NCBI GenBank assembly: GCA_963762315.1
Contig: CAVXKO010000003.1
Location: 62,001 to 126,000, forward strand
Length of the DNA: 64,000 nt
DNA from: RPQJ01 sp963762315
Lineage (GTDB): Bacteria > Pseudomonadota > Gammaproteobacteria > Steroidobacterales > Steroidobacteraceae
Direction of reading: 5' to 3'
The first letter of the stretch is position 1. Each line of letters opens with the position of its first letter. Below are positions 26,749 to 35,419 of this stretch, one piece after another. The notes under the pieces are model-generated. The model was not told the DNA's origin, made no database searches, and saw only the letters and a list, made by a program, of their open reading frames with translations. Both the position numbers and the translations under genes were made by a program.

Positions 26749-27354
26749 TTACAGGTGCGGGCCGAGGTCCACGGACCGCAGCGCGTCGGCGGATCCGATG
26801 CCGAGCCGCTTTACCAGCTTCATCGCCGCAGCCATTCCCATGTCGAGCGGCTGGATGCGATCGTTGGACACGTAGATGACGTTGCCCGACATCGGCGTCG
26901 GTGCCGAGGGGACGAACACCGCGACCCAGCCTTCCGGCAGGTCCTCGAGCCGGTAAGCGAGTTGCCAGCATTCGTCGGTGCGCATCAGAACGGGTTGCAT
27001 GCCCTCGCCCGATTCGATCTGCGTGAGACCCTCGGCCATGCTCTTGACCATGCGGTACTGCGGCATGCCGCCCAGGATGGACTCCTCGAACCAGCCCGTA
27101 ATGCGGCGCCCGGCCGGCGTCCTGGCGACCAGGCCGGCGAGCAACGCGATCGCGAGCAGGATGGCCACGGCCACCAGCGTCACGGCCGGCACCCCGAACG
27201 ACTCGCCGACAGGCAGCATCGCGGCGATCGGCTTGGCCGCCTTTCCCGCGAACTGCATCGCGTGACGCAGCACCACCAGCACTAGCACGACCGGCACGAG
27301 GAACATGAGTCCCCCGACCAGCGTGGCCTTGAGGAATTCCTTCATGGTGTGCAA
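26749..27354 (-). CDS. DUF502 membrane protein
   Basis: A 201-residue protein with two transmembrane segments (LVGGLMFLVPVVLVLVVLRH and VTLVAVAILLAIALLAGLVA), then RRITGWFEESILGGMPQYRM and VAVFVPSAPTPMSGNVIYVS, the DUF502 signature (family VPTTPNPTSG). The family has no assigned function in bacteria. It sits 35 bp downstream of an AraC-type regulator on the same strand and converges on the GMC gene. Confidence 0.9.
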   Translation of the reverse strand: MHTMKEFLKATLVGGLMFLVPVVLVLVVLRHAMQFAGKAAKPIAAMLPVGESFGVPAVTLVAVAILLAIALLAGLVARTPAGRRITGWFEESILGGMPQYRMVKSMAEGLTQIESGEGMQPVLMRTDECWQLAYRLEDLPEGWVAVFVPSAPTPMSGNVIYVSNDRIQPLDMGMAAAMKLVKRLGIGSADALRSVDLGPHL

Positions 27355-27389
27355 TGCGCTCTCCTGGTTGGTCGGACGGTCGGTGGTCG

Positions 27390-28388
27390 TCAGGACAGGT
27401 ACTGGCGCGGCGTCTTGCCGGTCCAGCGGCGGAATGCGCGCGTGAAGTTGCTCTGGTCCGCGAATCCCAGCAGGAACGTGATGTCCGCGAGGCTGTGCTG
27501 GCCGGAGCGCATGTATTCGAGCGCGCGGTCGCGCCGTGTGGCATCGAGCAATTGAAGATACGACGTGCCTTCGTCGCGCAGCCGACGCTGCAGGGTGCTG
27601 GCGCTGTGGTGCAGCGACCGGGCGATTTCTTCCTGGTCGAATTCCCCCGAGGGCATCGCCTTCAGGATCAGCGCGCGCACGCGAGCGGCGACGGAATCCG
27701 GTTCGAACTGCTCGAGGTAGCGCTCGGCCATCTTGTCGGCGTCTGCGGCGAGCGCCGGGTTACCGCCCGCCACGGGTTCACGCGCCGTCTTCGCGTCGAA
27801 TTCAAAGACGAGGGTCGGGGCGTCGAATAGGACCGGGCAACCGAGGCACTCGACGAACGGCCCGGTATCCGGCGGCGCGACGTGCGGCAGCAGCACCCGC
27901 CTGGGGGTGCCCGCGGGCCCGGCGCAGAGCGTGAACAGCCGGCAGAGCGACACGGCGAGCGCGTCGAAGGTGGCTGTCGAGGGCGGAACCATGCCGGCTG
28001 TCGGGCGGCCCTCGAGGCTTACGGTCTCCTCGCGTTCGCAGACGATGAGCCGGCCGTTGGTGCTGAGCACGCGCATGTAGCGCTCGACCCGCCGCAGGGC
28101 GGCCAGCAGGCTCGAACTGCTCATGATGCCGAGCCCCAGCGCGTGGAACACGGCGGGTCGCGCGCGCTGGCCCACTCTCAATCCGAACAGCGGATCGCCG
28201 GACTCCTGTGACGCGAGCCGCCAGAGTTTCTGCAGGCGCACGACGGATCCCCGGGCATTCGGTCGCGCCGGAAGGTCCGGGTCGACGCCACAGCGCCGTG
28301 CGAGGGCGCGGAAGTCGAGCCCGTAATCGCCGAGCACCTCCTGCATCGGTACCAGGGTCACGGCGAGCGTCGTCGGGGAATCGGACAT
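27390..28388 (-). CDS. AraC-family regulator (OruR/ArgR-like domain type)
   Basis: A 332-residue protein with an N-terminal arabinose-binding-like domain: LGDYGLDFRALARRCGVDPD, and SGDPLFGLRVGQRARPAVFH. The C-terminal HTH is EEIARSLHHSASTLQRRLRD and SLADITFLLGFADQSNFTRA, FRRWTGKTPRQYL. Regulators of this architecture commonly control catabolic genes. It could act on the GMC/sulfatase set or on DUF502, which follows it on the same strand. Confidence 0.92.
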   Translation of the reverse strand: MSDSPTTLAVTLVPMQEVLGDYGLDFRALARRCGVDPDLPARPNARGSVVRLQKLWRLASQESGDPLFGLRVGQRARPAVFHALGLGIMSSSSLLAALRRVERYMRVLSTNGRLIVCEREETVSLEGRPTAGMVPPSTATFDALAVSLCRLFTLCAGPAGTPRRVLLPHVAPPDTGPFVECLGCPVLFDAPTLVFEFDAKTAREPVAGGNPALAADADKMAERYLEQFEPDSVAARVRALILKAMPSGEFDQEEIARSLHHSASTLQRRLRDEGTSYLQLLDATRRDRALEYMRSGQHSLADITFLLGFADQSNFTRAFRRWTGKTPRQYLS

Positions 28389-28531
28389 GCGGCGGCCATC
28401 CCAGTCGTTGTGGGCATCTTAGGCCGCCCGGCGATTCCGGCAAGTCGCCACCCCGGTTGATGCCTCCAGACCATGGAATGACGCCCGGTGACCAGAGCGC
28501 GGCCGCCGGCTTCACTACAGTGCGCGCCACC

Positions 28532-28969
28532 ATGGACAAGCCCAGATCGAGACATTCCCGCTTCGAAAACACCGATCACGACGGCTACGGTGACCCGGCA
28601 ATCGAAGCCCTCACGCAGCTGATCCAGTCGGAAAAGTCGCTCGCCCTGGCCGAGGAGCCGGTGCTCCTCGAAAAATGCGACGCGGGCCAGGTCTGGCTGT
28701 TGTGGTTCGCCATCGGCGCCACCGACGAGATCTGCCGCTTCGTCCACCGGCGAGGCGAGATCGAGCGCAACCAGGTGTTCCGCCACGTCGTGGGGTTGAT
28801 CTTCGGCTCGGGTGTAAAGGCTGATGCCAACCCCGTGTCGGCCGGCGAGCAACACGTCGAGTTGTTCGAGTCGGCGGGCGCGGAGGCCGTGCGGGCCTGC
28901 ATGCGCGGCGATCGCAAGCTCGGCTATTACCTCGAGGCGCTCCGCGTCAGCTCGACGCTGGCCTCCTGA
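28532..28969 (+). CDS. Hypothetical protein, 145 aa
   Basis: I do not recognise the family. The product is acidic and mostly helical, with a semi-conserved look around QVWLLWFAIGATDEICRFV and VFRHVVGLIFGSGVKAD. There is no signal peptide. The start is the first Met giving a sensible N-terminus (MDKPRSRHSRFENTDHDGYG). It is divergent from the AraC gene, 143 bp away. The open frame extending upstream of this Met has no coding character. Confidence 0.6.
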   Translation: MDKPRSRHSRFENTDHDGYGDPAIEALTQLIQSEKSLALAEEPVLLEKCDAGQVWLLWFAIGATDEICRFVHRRGEIERNQVFRHVVGLIFGSGVKADANPVSAGEQHVELFESAGAEAVRACMRGDRKLGYYLEALRVSSTLAS

Positions 28970-29168
28970 CGCATCGCCGAGGGACGCTCAGGGCAGCTCG
29001 CGCAGCAGGCGCAGCCGCTGCGTCGAATTGGGGATGCCTGCCTGGTCCACGCCGGCTTTCACTCGGGTGAGCAGTGCGTCGGCCGCGCGAGCGGCAACCG
29101 TCCCGAGGCGGGGCTTGGTGGATCAGGGGTTCCCGCGGTATTCTCTTCCCCGGGGGAAGGGAGCGCTC

Positions 29169-29474
29169 GTGAGAAAAGTCATTCATAGAAATGGCATCTC
29201 CGCGGTATTCGTGCTGGCCGGCCTGTTGGCGGCGCAAGGCACGGCCCAGGCGGATTCGCCCAGTGATCAGCCCACGTCGGTTGCGGACGCCGCTGCCGCC
29301 CCGCATCCGCTCGCCGTGGATCTGGCGGGAGGCGATGATGCGCCTCGCCATGCCACGGACGGGCTGCTCGAACTCGTGGTGGAGTATCTCGATCTCGCGT
29401 TCGTGCCCGAGCCGAAAGCGTCGCGCACCGCCAGCCTCGAAACCAGCCACAACCCGGAAGCGATCGCTCAGTAG
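29169..29474 (+). CDS. Small secreted protein, GTG start
   Basis: A 101-residue product with a clear signal peptide (RKVIHRNGISAVFVLAGLLA, cleavage near AQADSP) followed by an Asp/Ala-rich segment and ELVVEYLDLAFVPEP. The GTG start is supported by GGGAAGGGAG just upstream. No family recognised. Its 3' end overlaps the pgpA stop by 7 bp on the opposite strand. Confidence 0.55.
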   Translation: MRKVIHRNGISAVFVLAGLLAAQGTAQADSPSDQPTSVADAAAAPHPLAVDLAGGDDAPRHATDGLLELVVEYLDLAFVPEPKASRTASLETSHNPEAIAQ

Positions 29475-29953
29475 CCCGTTCCGATCCGGATCGCGTGCAG
29501 CACCGCGCCGGCCGCGATGGCGGCGACCACGTCGTCGAACATGATCCCGAAGCCGCCTTCGACGTTGTCGTCGAACCACCGGATGGGCCACGGCTTCCAG
29601 ATGTCGAAGAGCCGGAAGAGTGCGAAGCCGGCGACCACCCACTCCCAGCGTACGGGCATGAGGAACATGGTGATCCAGTAGCCGACGAACTCGTCCCACA
29701 CGATGCCGCCGTGGTCGTGCACGCCGAGGTCCCGCGACACCGTGTCGCACAGCCAGACGCCGGCCGCAAATGCGGCGATCACGACGAGCGCGTACGGCAC
29801 GGGCGGCAACTGCGCGAGCAGCAGGTACAGCGGAATTGCGACGAGCGTGCCCCACGTGCCCGGCGCGTAACGCGCCAGTCCGCTGCCGAGCCCGAACGCG
29901 AGCCAGTGGCGCGGATTGCGCAGCACCAGTGGATTGATCTCGGGGTCGAACAT
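29468..29953 (-). CDS. pgpA: Phosphatidylglycerophosphatase A
   Basis: A 161-residue membrane phosphatase removing the terminal phosphate of phosphatidylglycerophosphate. Marks are FGLGSGLARYAPGTWGTLV, the first signature, then HDHGGIVWDEFVGYWITMF, the metal-binding D/E segment, and FRLFDIWKPWPI with DDNVEGGFGIMFDD. Hydrophobic segments alternate with these loops. It is the third gene of a leftward operon after a CDP-alcohol phosphatidyltransferase and a PhnW-like aminotransferase, 31 bp behind the latter. In that company it may act on an unusual phospholipid phosphate. The start was chosen as MFDPEINPL. Confidence 0.93.
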   Translation of the reverse strand: MFDPEINPLVLRNPRHWLAFGLGSGLARYAPGTWGTLVAIPLYLLLAQLPPVPYALVVIAAFAAGVWLCDTVSRDLGVHDHGGIVWDEFVGYWITMFLMPVRWEWVVAGFALFRLFDIWKPWPIRWFDDNVEGGFGIMFDDVVAAIAAGAVLHAIRIGTGY

Positions 29954-29984
29954 CACGCGTTGAGCCGGTTCGACGTGCGGCCGC

Positions 29985-31130
29985 TCAGGCCGACGCGGCC
30001 GCGTAGCGCGCCGAGGCTTCGTCGAGCAGCGAACCGAGCGCGTCCATGAAGCCGGACAGGTCGGCATCGCGCAGATCGCCCATCACCGCCACCTGGAAAT
30101 AGCGCGGCCCGAGCGGCGCCTTGCAGGCATAGATGACATAACCACGGTCCTTCATGGCGGTGTACAGCGCGTCGAAGCCGACGCGCTCGGGCACCGTCAC
30201 GGTGAGGATGGAGTGCGCTTCTTCGCCTTGCGGCAACGGCAGCAGCGACAGGCCGAGCCGCCGAAAACCCGCCGCGAGCAGGCTGCGACGACGCGCATAG
30301 ACCCGCCGACGTCCTTCCGCGCCGCCCGCGGCCACCAGTTCCTCGATGGCGCGATCGAGCGCGGCGAGCAGCGGCACGGGCGGCGTGAACGGCGTCTGTC
30401 CGTTGGCTTCCATCTGCGCGTGGAAGCGGCGCAGGTCGAGGGAATAGCTGCGGGTGGGCGCCGGCTCGTCCAGCCAGTCGCGCCGCACGCAGACGAGCCC
30501 GACGCCAGGCGCGCCGTGCAGGCATTTCCCCGAGGCCGTGATGCAGGCGTCGATGCCGTCGCGCGTGACGTCGAGATCCTCGACGCCGGCGCTCGACGTC
30601 GCATCCACGATGTAGCGCAACCCGTGCCGGCGGGCGAGCGCGCCGAGCGCCGACACCGGATTGAGCAGGCCCGCCGACGTCTCGTGATGCGTAGTCGCGA
30701 GGACCGTGTAAGGAAGATCCTTCGCCGCGAGCAGGGCGGCCTCGATCCGCTGCGGATCGAACGCCTGCCCGAAGCCGAAATCGAGCACCGTGTGCGAGAT
30801 ACCGTGCACCTCGAGGATGGCGGCGATGCGCGCGCCGAACGTGCCGTTCACCGGCACGAGGACGTGGGCATCGCCGGCCAGCAGCGACGCGCACACGGAT
30901 TCGATCGCCGCGGTGGCCGGTCCGCCGATGAAGACGATGCTGTGTTCGTTGCCCGAGCGGAACACATGCCGGCAGTTGCTGCGCAGGCGCTGCATCAGCT
31001 GCGAGAAGCGCACATCGCGGTGGCCGATCGCGCAGTCCGCCATCGCCGCGCGCACGGCGGGCGAGAGCATCACCGGCCCCGGGCACAGCAGGATCTCATT
31101 GCCGCGACGCGTTCCGACGAGGCTCGTCAT
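29985..31130 (-). CDS. 2-aminoethylphosphonate-pyruvate transaminase-like (class V)
   Basis: A 381-residue PLP enzyme. The N-terminus LLCPGPVMLSPAVRAAM and GHRD are typical of PhnW and alanine-glyoxylate transaminases, then VFIGGPATAAIESV, VDATSSAGVEDLDV (PLP-binding Asp) and TASGKCLHGAPGVGLV, whose lysine near 201 forms the aldimine. This last motif is closest to PhnW. No phosphonatase, PEP mutase or phosphonate transporter is nearby. Instead it overlaps a CDP-alcohol phosphatidyltransferase by ATGA and precedes pgpA, pointing to head-group or amino-lipid chemistry. Substrate not proven. Confidence 0.8.
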   Translation of the reverse strand: MTSLVGTRRGNEILLCPGPVMLSPAVRAAMADCAIGHRDVRFSQLMQRLRSNCRHVFRSGNEHSIVFIGGPATAAIESVCASLLAGDAHVLVPVNGTFGARIAAILEVHGISHTVLDFGFGQAFDPQRIEAALLAAKDLPYTVLATTHHETSAGLLNPVSALGALARRHGLRYIVDATSSAGVEDLDVTRDGIDACITASGKCLHGAPGVGLVCVRRDWLDEPAPTRSYSLDLRRFHAQMEANGQTPFTPPVPLLAALDRAIEELVAAGGAEGRRRVYARRRSLLAAGFRRLGLSLLPLPQGEEAHSILTVTVPERVGFDALYTAMKDRGYVIYACKAPLGPRYFQVAVMGDLRDADLSGFMDALGSLLDEASARYAAASA

Positions 31131-31714
31131 GCGTACCTGCCCGCGAGCGACAGCGTGTAACGCCAGCCGGCAAAGCAGCTGAGGCCTAGGCCGGCCGTGA
31201 GGCCCGACAGCGCGACCCAGCGCAGCGGTTGCACCCAGCCCACCGGCATCTGCGGCACCATCGCCACGGCCAGCACGAAGGCTCCCCAGTAAATGAAGGC
31301 CGTGGCCAGCTTGCCTGCGAGGATCGACGGGATCTCGATGCCGGCGGCGGCGGCGTAGCGCCGCACCGTGCCGACCCAGAACTCACGCATCAGGAAGACT
31401 CCGAGGAATGCGAAGGGCAGTCCGGCGGCCACCACGAGCATCCCGAGCGCCAGCGCAGTGGTGAAGCTGTCCGCCGCCTGGTCCAGCATGGCGCCGAGCG
31501 CCGTCTCCTGGTTGAGGCGGCGCGCGAGATAGCCGTCGAGGTGGTCCGTCAGGCAGGCGATGAGCCCGATCACGACGGACGCCAGCCGGTGCCCGGTGAG
31601 ATAGAGCGAAACGGACACGATCACCCCGACGATCCGGGCGAGGGAAACGATGTTCGGGAGCGTGGTCAGGTCGGTGCCCCTGATCACGGCCGGGTGCCTG
31701 GTAGGTTGGGTCAT
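31127..31714 (-). CDS. CDP-alcohol phosphatidyltransferase (operon 1)
   Basis: A 195-residue membrane enzyme joining CDP-diacylglycerol to an alcohol. The full family signature D-x2-DG-x2-AR-x8-G-x3-D-x3-D starts near residue 57 (DHLDGYLARR, then GAMLDQAADS). About five hydrophobic segments are visible. PgsA is the usual enzyme with this profile, and pgpA downstream would complete phosphatidylglycerol synthesis, yet a transaminase is coupled between them. A second, distinct member lies at 41.8 kb. The start chosen is MTQPTRHPAV; a longer frame upstream looks non-coding. Confidence 0.88.
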   Translation of the reverse strand: MTQPTRHPAVIRGTDLTTLPNIVSLARIVGVIVSVSLYLTGHRLASVVIGLIACLTDHLDGYLARRLNQETALGAMLDQAADSFTTALALGMLVVAAGLPFAFLGVFLMREFWVGTVRRYAAAAGIEIPSILAGKLATAFIYWGAFVLAVAMVPQMPVGWVQPLRWVALSGLTAGLGLSCFAGWRYTLSLAGRYA

Positions 31715-31928
31715 TCTCTGGCCGAAGTCGGCACGCTCCAACGCATGACCGGCCGGCCCGGATCCTGAGGAGTCGCGCGTCCGGGAATGGTAGCGCATCG
31801 GGCCGTATTCCGCTGGCTTGCGCGGCTTTTCGGTCCTCCTCTGGCCCGTCGCCATGGCGAGATTGCGGACCCGGCTTCGGCAAGCGAACGCCTTGGCGGT
31901 GTCGGCGGTGCGCGCCGACCGAGGGACG

Positions 31929-33533
31929 CTACGACTCGAGGCCCTGCGAGTCGAGGTACTCGTCGTAGGTGCCGGTGAAGTCGCTGAAGCTGCCGTCGGG
32001 GCGCAGCTCGATCATGCGCGTCGCGAGCCCGCCGACGAATTCGCGGTCGTGCGAGACGAACACCAGCGTGCCGGGGTACTTCTCGAGCCCGATCTGCAGC
32101 GACTCGATCGTTTCCATGTCCATGTGGTTCGTCGGCTCGTCCATCAGCATCACGTTCGGCCGCGTCAGCATCAGCTTGCCGTACATCATGCGGCCCTTCT
32201 CGCCGCCCGACAGCACGGTGACGGACTTCTTGGTCTCGTCGCCCGAGAACAGCAGCCGGCCGAGCGTCGCGCGCACGATCTGCTCGTCGTCGGCCTTGCC
32301 GGTCCACGTCGACATCCACGACAGCAGGTCGATCTTCTGGTCGAACTCCGCGCTCGGGTCCTGCGGCATGTAGCCGGGCTGCGCGTTCTCGACCCACGTG
32401 ACCTTGCCGCTGGTGGGCGTGAGGTCGCCGGCGAGGCAGCGCATGAGCGTCGTCTTGCCGATGCCGTTGGGGCCGATGATCGCGACGCGCTGTTCCGCCT
32501 CGATGGTGAAGTTCAGGTCCGTGAACACGTCCCTGTCCGTGCCCGGATAGCGGAACGACAGCCCTTCTACGGTGAACGCCGTGCGATAGAGCTTCTTCGC
32601 CTGCTCGAACCGGATGTAGGGGTTCTGCCGCGACGAGGGCCGGATCTCCTCGAGCTTGATCTTCTCGAGCTGGCGCTTGCGCGAGGTGGCCTGGCGGGCC
32701 TTCGACGCATTGGCCGAGAAGCGGCGCACGAATTCCTGCAGGTCCGAGATCTGCGCCTTGGCCTTGGCGTTCGATGCCTCGACGCGCTGGCGCGCCTGCA
32801 CGGACGCCAGCATGAAGTCGTCGTAGTTGCCCGGGTAGATCTTGAGTTGCTGGTAGTCGAGGTCGGCGATGTGCGTGCACACCTGGTTCAGGAAGTGCCG
32901 GTCGTGGCTGATGATGAGCATGGTCGCGTCGTACGCGTTGATCGTGCGCTCGAGCCAGCCGATCGAGTGGATGTCGAGGTTGTTGGTGGGCTCGTCGAGC
33001 AGCAGCACGTCGGGCCGCGAGAACAGCGCCTGCGCCAGCAGCACGCGCAGCTTAAGGCCCGGCGGGATCTCGCGCATCGGCAGGTTGTGCTTGTCCTCGT
33101 CGATGCCGGCGTCGATCAGGATCGCGCCCGCGCGTGCCTCCGCCGTGTAGCCGTCGTACTCGGCCACCTTGCCCTCGAGTTCGGCTGCACGCATGTAGTC
33201 CGCTTCCGAGGCCTCGGCGTTCGCGTAGATGCGATCGCGTTCCTGGATGGCGGCCCACATTTCGGCGTGGCCCTGCATGACCACGTCGAGGACGCGCTGG
33301 TCCTCGTAGGCGAACTGGTTCTGGTTCAGCTTGCCCATGCGCATGCCGGCCTGCAGGACCACGTCGCCGGAGCTCGGCTCGAGCTCCCCGCCGAGGATCT
33401 TCATGAGCGTGGACTTGCCGCAGCCGTTGGCGCCGATCAGCCCATAGCGATTGCCGTCGCTGAACTTGACCGAGACGTGTTCGAACAGCGGCTTGGCTTC
33501 GAACTGGATCGAAAGATTGGTCGTGGAGAGCAT
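31929..33533 (-). CDS. ybiT: ABC-F ATPase, YbiT type
   Basis: A 534-residue soluble protein with two ABC domains and no membrane segment, acting on the ribosome. Walker A sites are IGANGCGKST and IGPNGIGKTT; Walker B/D-loop pairs are LLLDEPTNNLDIH and MLMDEPTNHMDME. The first signature is PPGLKLRVLLAQ rather than LSGGQ, as in YbiT, and the second is LSGGEKGRMM. The charged linker RRFSANASKARQATSRKRQL is the P-site tRNA interaction motif region. Divergent from crcB. Confidence 0.93.
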   Translation of the reverse strand: MLSTTNLSIQFEAKPLFEHVSVKFSDGNRYGLIGANGCGKSTLMKILGGELEPSSGDVVLQAGMRMGKLNQNQFAYEDQRVLDVVMQGHAEMWAAIQERDRIYANAEASEADYMRAAELEGKVAEYDGYTAEARAGAILIDAGIDEDKHNLPMREIPPGLKLRVLLAQALFSRPDVLLLDEPTNNLDIHSIGWLERTINAYDATMLIISHDRHFLNQVCTHIADLDYQQLKIYPGNYDDFMLASVQARQRVEASNAKAKAQISDLQEFVRRFSANASKARQATSRKRQLEKIKLEEIRPSSRQNPYIRFEQAKKLYRTAFTVEGLSFRYPGTDRDVFTDLNFTIEAEQRVAIIGPNGIGKTTLMRCLAGDLTPTSGKVTWVENAQPGYMPQDPSAEFDQKIDLLSWMSTWTGKADDEQIVRATLGRLLFSGDETKKSVTVLSGGEKGRMMYGKLMLTRPNVMLMDEPTNHMDMETIESLQIGLEKYPGTLVFVSHDREFVGGLATRMIELRPDGSFSDFTGTYDEYLDSQGLES

Positions 33534-33670
33534 GGTTAGGGCGGCGGGGCGCCGCTCCGGAAGGGGGCGCGATTCTAGCCGAGCCCCGCCGCCGATGCGC
33601 GGATTTCCGCCGGAAACCTGCGCTCCGGACGCAGTATCATGGACAAGAGCGCCCGGCGAGGGACAAAGAC

Positions 33671-34051
33671 ATGTGGAAATCGGTGGTCGCGATCTGCGTG
33701 GGTGCCAGTGTCGGCGCGCTGCTGCGCTGGTGGCTGGGCACGCAGCTCAACAACCTGTTTCCGGCGGTGCCTCCGGGGACGCTCGCCGCGAACCTGGTCG
33801 GCGGTTACGTCGTCGGGCTCGCCATCGCGTTCTTCGCCATGTATTCCGCCATCGCGCCCGAGTGGCGCCTGCTGATCATCACGGGGTTCTGCGGCGGACT
33901 GACGACGTTTTCGACGTTCTCGGCCGAGATCGTCACGCTGCTGCAGCAGGGCCGTAACCTGTGGGCGCTCGGCGCCGCGTCCCTGCACCTGTTCGGCTCG
34001 GTCCTGATGACGCTCGCGGGCATCGGCACCGTGCAGTGGCTCAGGGGCTGA
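33671..34051 (+). CDS. crcB: Fluoride exporter CrcB/Fluc
   Basis: A 126-residue four-helix membrane channel that expels fluoride as a dual-topology dimer. GASVGALLRWWLG, PPGTLAANLVGGYVVG (the conserved Asn) and TGFCGGLTTFSTFSAE (phenylalanine box) are all present. No fluoride-riboswitch sequence was seen in the roughly 130 bp upstream. It precedes a DUF190 gene by 22 bp, its usual partner. Confidence 0.95.
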   Translation: MWKSVVAICVGASVGALLRWWLGTQLNNLFPAVPPGTLAANLVGGYVVGLAIAFFAMYSAIAPEWRLLIITGFCGGLTTFSTFSAEIVTLLQQGRNLWALGAASLHLFGSVLMTLAGIGTVQWLRG

Positions 34052-34073
34052 AGGCTGCCCGAGGAGGCCGACC

Positions 34074-34412
34074 ATGCAAGGCCAGTTCTGTCGCTTCTAC
34101 GTCCACGAAAACGACCGGCACCACGGCCAGCTGCTCTGGGAGTGGCTGCTCGAACAGGCCAATCGCCTCGGCATCCGCGGCGGCTCGGCCTTCAAGGCGA
34201 TGGCCGGCTTCGGCAGCCGCCACGTGCTCCACGAGCAACGCTTCTTCGAGCTGGCCGGCTCGCTGGCCGTCGAGGTGGAGTTCATCGTCACCGAGAAAGA
34301 GGCGCACGAGTTGCTGGAGCTGTTGCGGATGGAGCGTGTGAACGCGTTCTATGCGTTGATTCCGGCGCGTTTCGGCATGACGGGCGTCGAGCAGTCGAAG
34401 GAGAGCGAGTGA
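34074..34412 (+). CDS. DUF190 family protein
   Basis: A 112-residue PII-like-fold protein: LLWEWLLEQANRLGIRGGSA, KAMAGFGSRHVLHEQRFFEL and VEFIVTEKEAHELLELL are the family features. DUF190 genes often accompany crcB, as here, and the pair is assumed to take part in fluoride resistance with DUF190 as a possible regulator. Its TGA overlaps the GTG of the next gene. Confidence 0.92.
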   Translation: MQGQFCRFYVHENDRHHGQLLWEWLLEQANRLGIRGGSAFKAMAGFGSRHVLHEQRFFELAGSLAVEVEFIVTEKEAHELLELLRMERVNAFYALIPARFGMTGVEQSKESE

Positions 34413-35410
34413 TTCCCGGGCAGATGAGTTACGTGGCGGCCACTGCCGCCGGCGATGCGGACGTGCTGCGACTGGGCACGACCGCGGTCCCGCAACCCAG
34501 GGACGATGAAGTGCTGATCCGCGTGCACGCGGCGGGCGTCAATCGGCCCGACGTGATGCAGCGCCGCGGCTTGTACCCGCCACCGCCGAACGCGAGCCCG
34601 ATCCTCGGCCTCGAAGTGGCCGGTGAAGTCGCCGCCGTCGGTTCCGCCGTGCGCGACTGGCGCGTCGGCGACCGGGTCTGCGCCCTCACGAACGGCGGCG
34701 CCTACGCGCAGTATTGCGTCGCGCCCGCGCCGCAGTGCCTGCCGTGGCCGAAGGGCTACGACGCCATCCGCGCGGCGGGCCTGCCGGAAACCTATTTCAC
34801 GGTCTGGGCCAATCTCTTCATGCACGGTCGCCTCGCGCGGGGCGAGACGGTGCTGGTGCACGGCGGCACGAGCGGCATCGGCGTCACCGCCATCCAGCTG
34901 GCTCGCGAGTTCGGCGCGCGGGTCATCGCGACGGCCGGCAGCGACGAGAAGTGCGCCGCGTGCGTGAAGCTCGGCGCGGAGGCGGCGATCAATTACAGGA
35001 CCGAGGATTTCGCCGACCGTGTGGCGGCCCTGACGGGCGGACGCGGCGTGGACGTGATCCTCTGCATCGTCGGCGCGCCGTACTTCGAGCGGAACCTCAA
35101 GAGCCTTGCCATCGACGGGCGGCTCGTGCAGGTCGCGACGCAACTGGGCGCCAAGGTCGAGAACCTCGACCTCTTCCTGGTCATGCGCAAGCGGCTGGTC
35201 ATCACGGGCTCGACGATGCGGCCGCGCACGACACAAGAAAAAGGCGCGATCGCCGCGACACTGAGGGAGAAGGTGTGGCCGTCGCTCGATGCCGGCCGGG
35301 CAGGGCCCGTGATTCACGCCGTGTTCCCGATGGCCGAGGCGGCCGCCGCTCACCGGCTCATGGAAAGCAGCACTCACGTCGGCAAGATCGTGCTGCAGGT
35401 CGCGGGCTAG
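34409..35410 (+). CDS. NAD(P)H quinone oxidoreductase, PIG3 type
   Basis: A 333-residue zinc-free MDR-family enzyme reducing quinones with NADPH. It shows GVNRPDVMQRRGLYPPPPNA, ILGLEVAGEVAAVGSAV, GDRVCAL and VLVHGGTSGIGVTAIQLARE (nucleotide-binding loop), then AAINYRTEDF. I chose the GTG at 34409, which overlaps the DUF190 stop, because GGAG lies about 6 bp before it; the ATG at 34424 lacks a nearby Shine-Dalgarno. It is probably read from the crcB transcript. Confidence 0.92.
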   Translation: MIPGQMSYVAATAAGDADVLRLGTTAVPQPRDDEVLIRVHAAGVNRPDVMQRRGLYPPPPNASPILGLEVAGEVAAVGSAVRDWRVGDRVCALTNGGAYAQYCVAPAPQCLPWPKGYDAIRAAGLPETYFTVWANLFMHGRLARGETVLVHGGTSGIGVTAIQLAREFGARVIATAGSDEKCAACVKLGAEAAINYRTEDFADRVAALTGGRGVDVILCIVGAPYFERNLKSLAIDGRLVQVATQLGAKVENLDLFLVMRKRLVITGSTMRPRTTQEKGAIAATLREKVWPSLDAGRAGPVIHAVFPMAEAAAAHRLMESSTHVGKIVLQVAG

Positions 35411-35419
35411 CGTTTCACC

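Noticed and set aside
29985..31130. Phosphonate degradation locus
   Set aside because: No phosphonatase, phosphonate transporter or C-P lyase gene lies nearby, so the PhnW-like gene alone does not show that pathway.
33540..33670. Possible fluoride riboswitch before crcB
   Set aside because: The conserved core of the crcB motif RNA could not be found in this gap.
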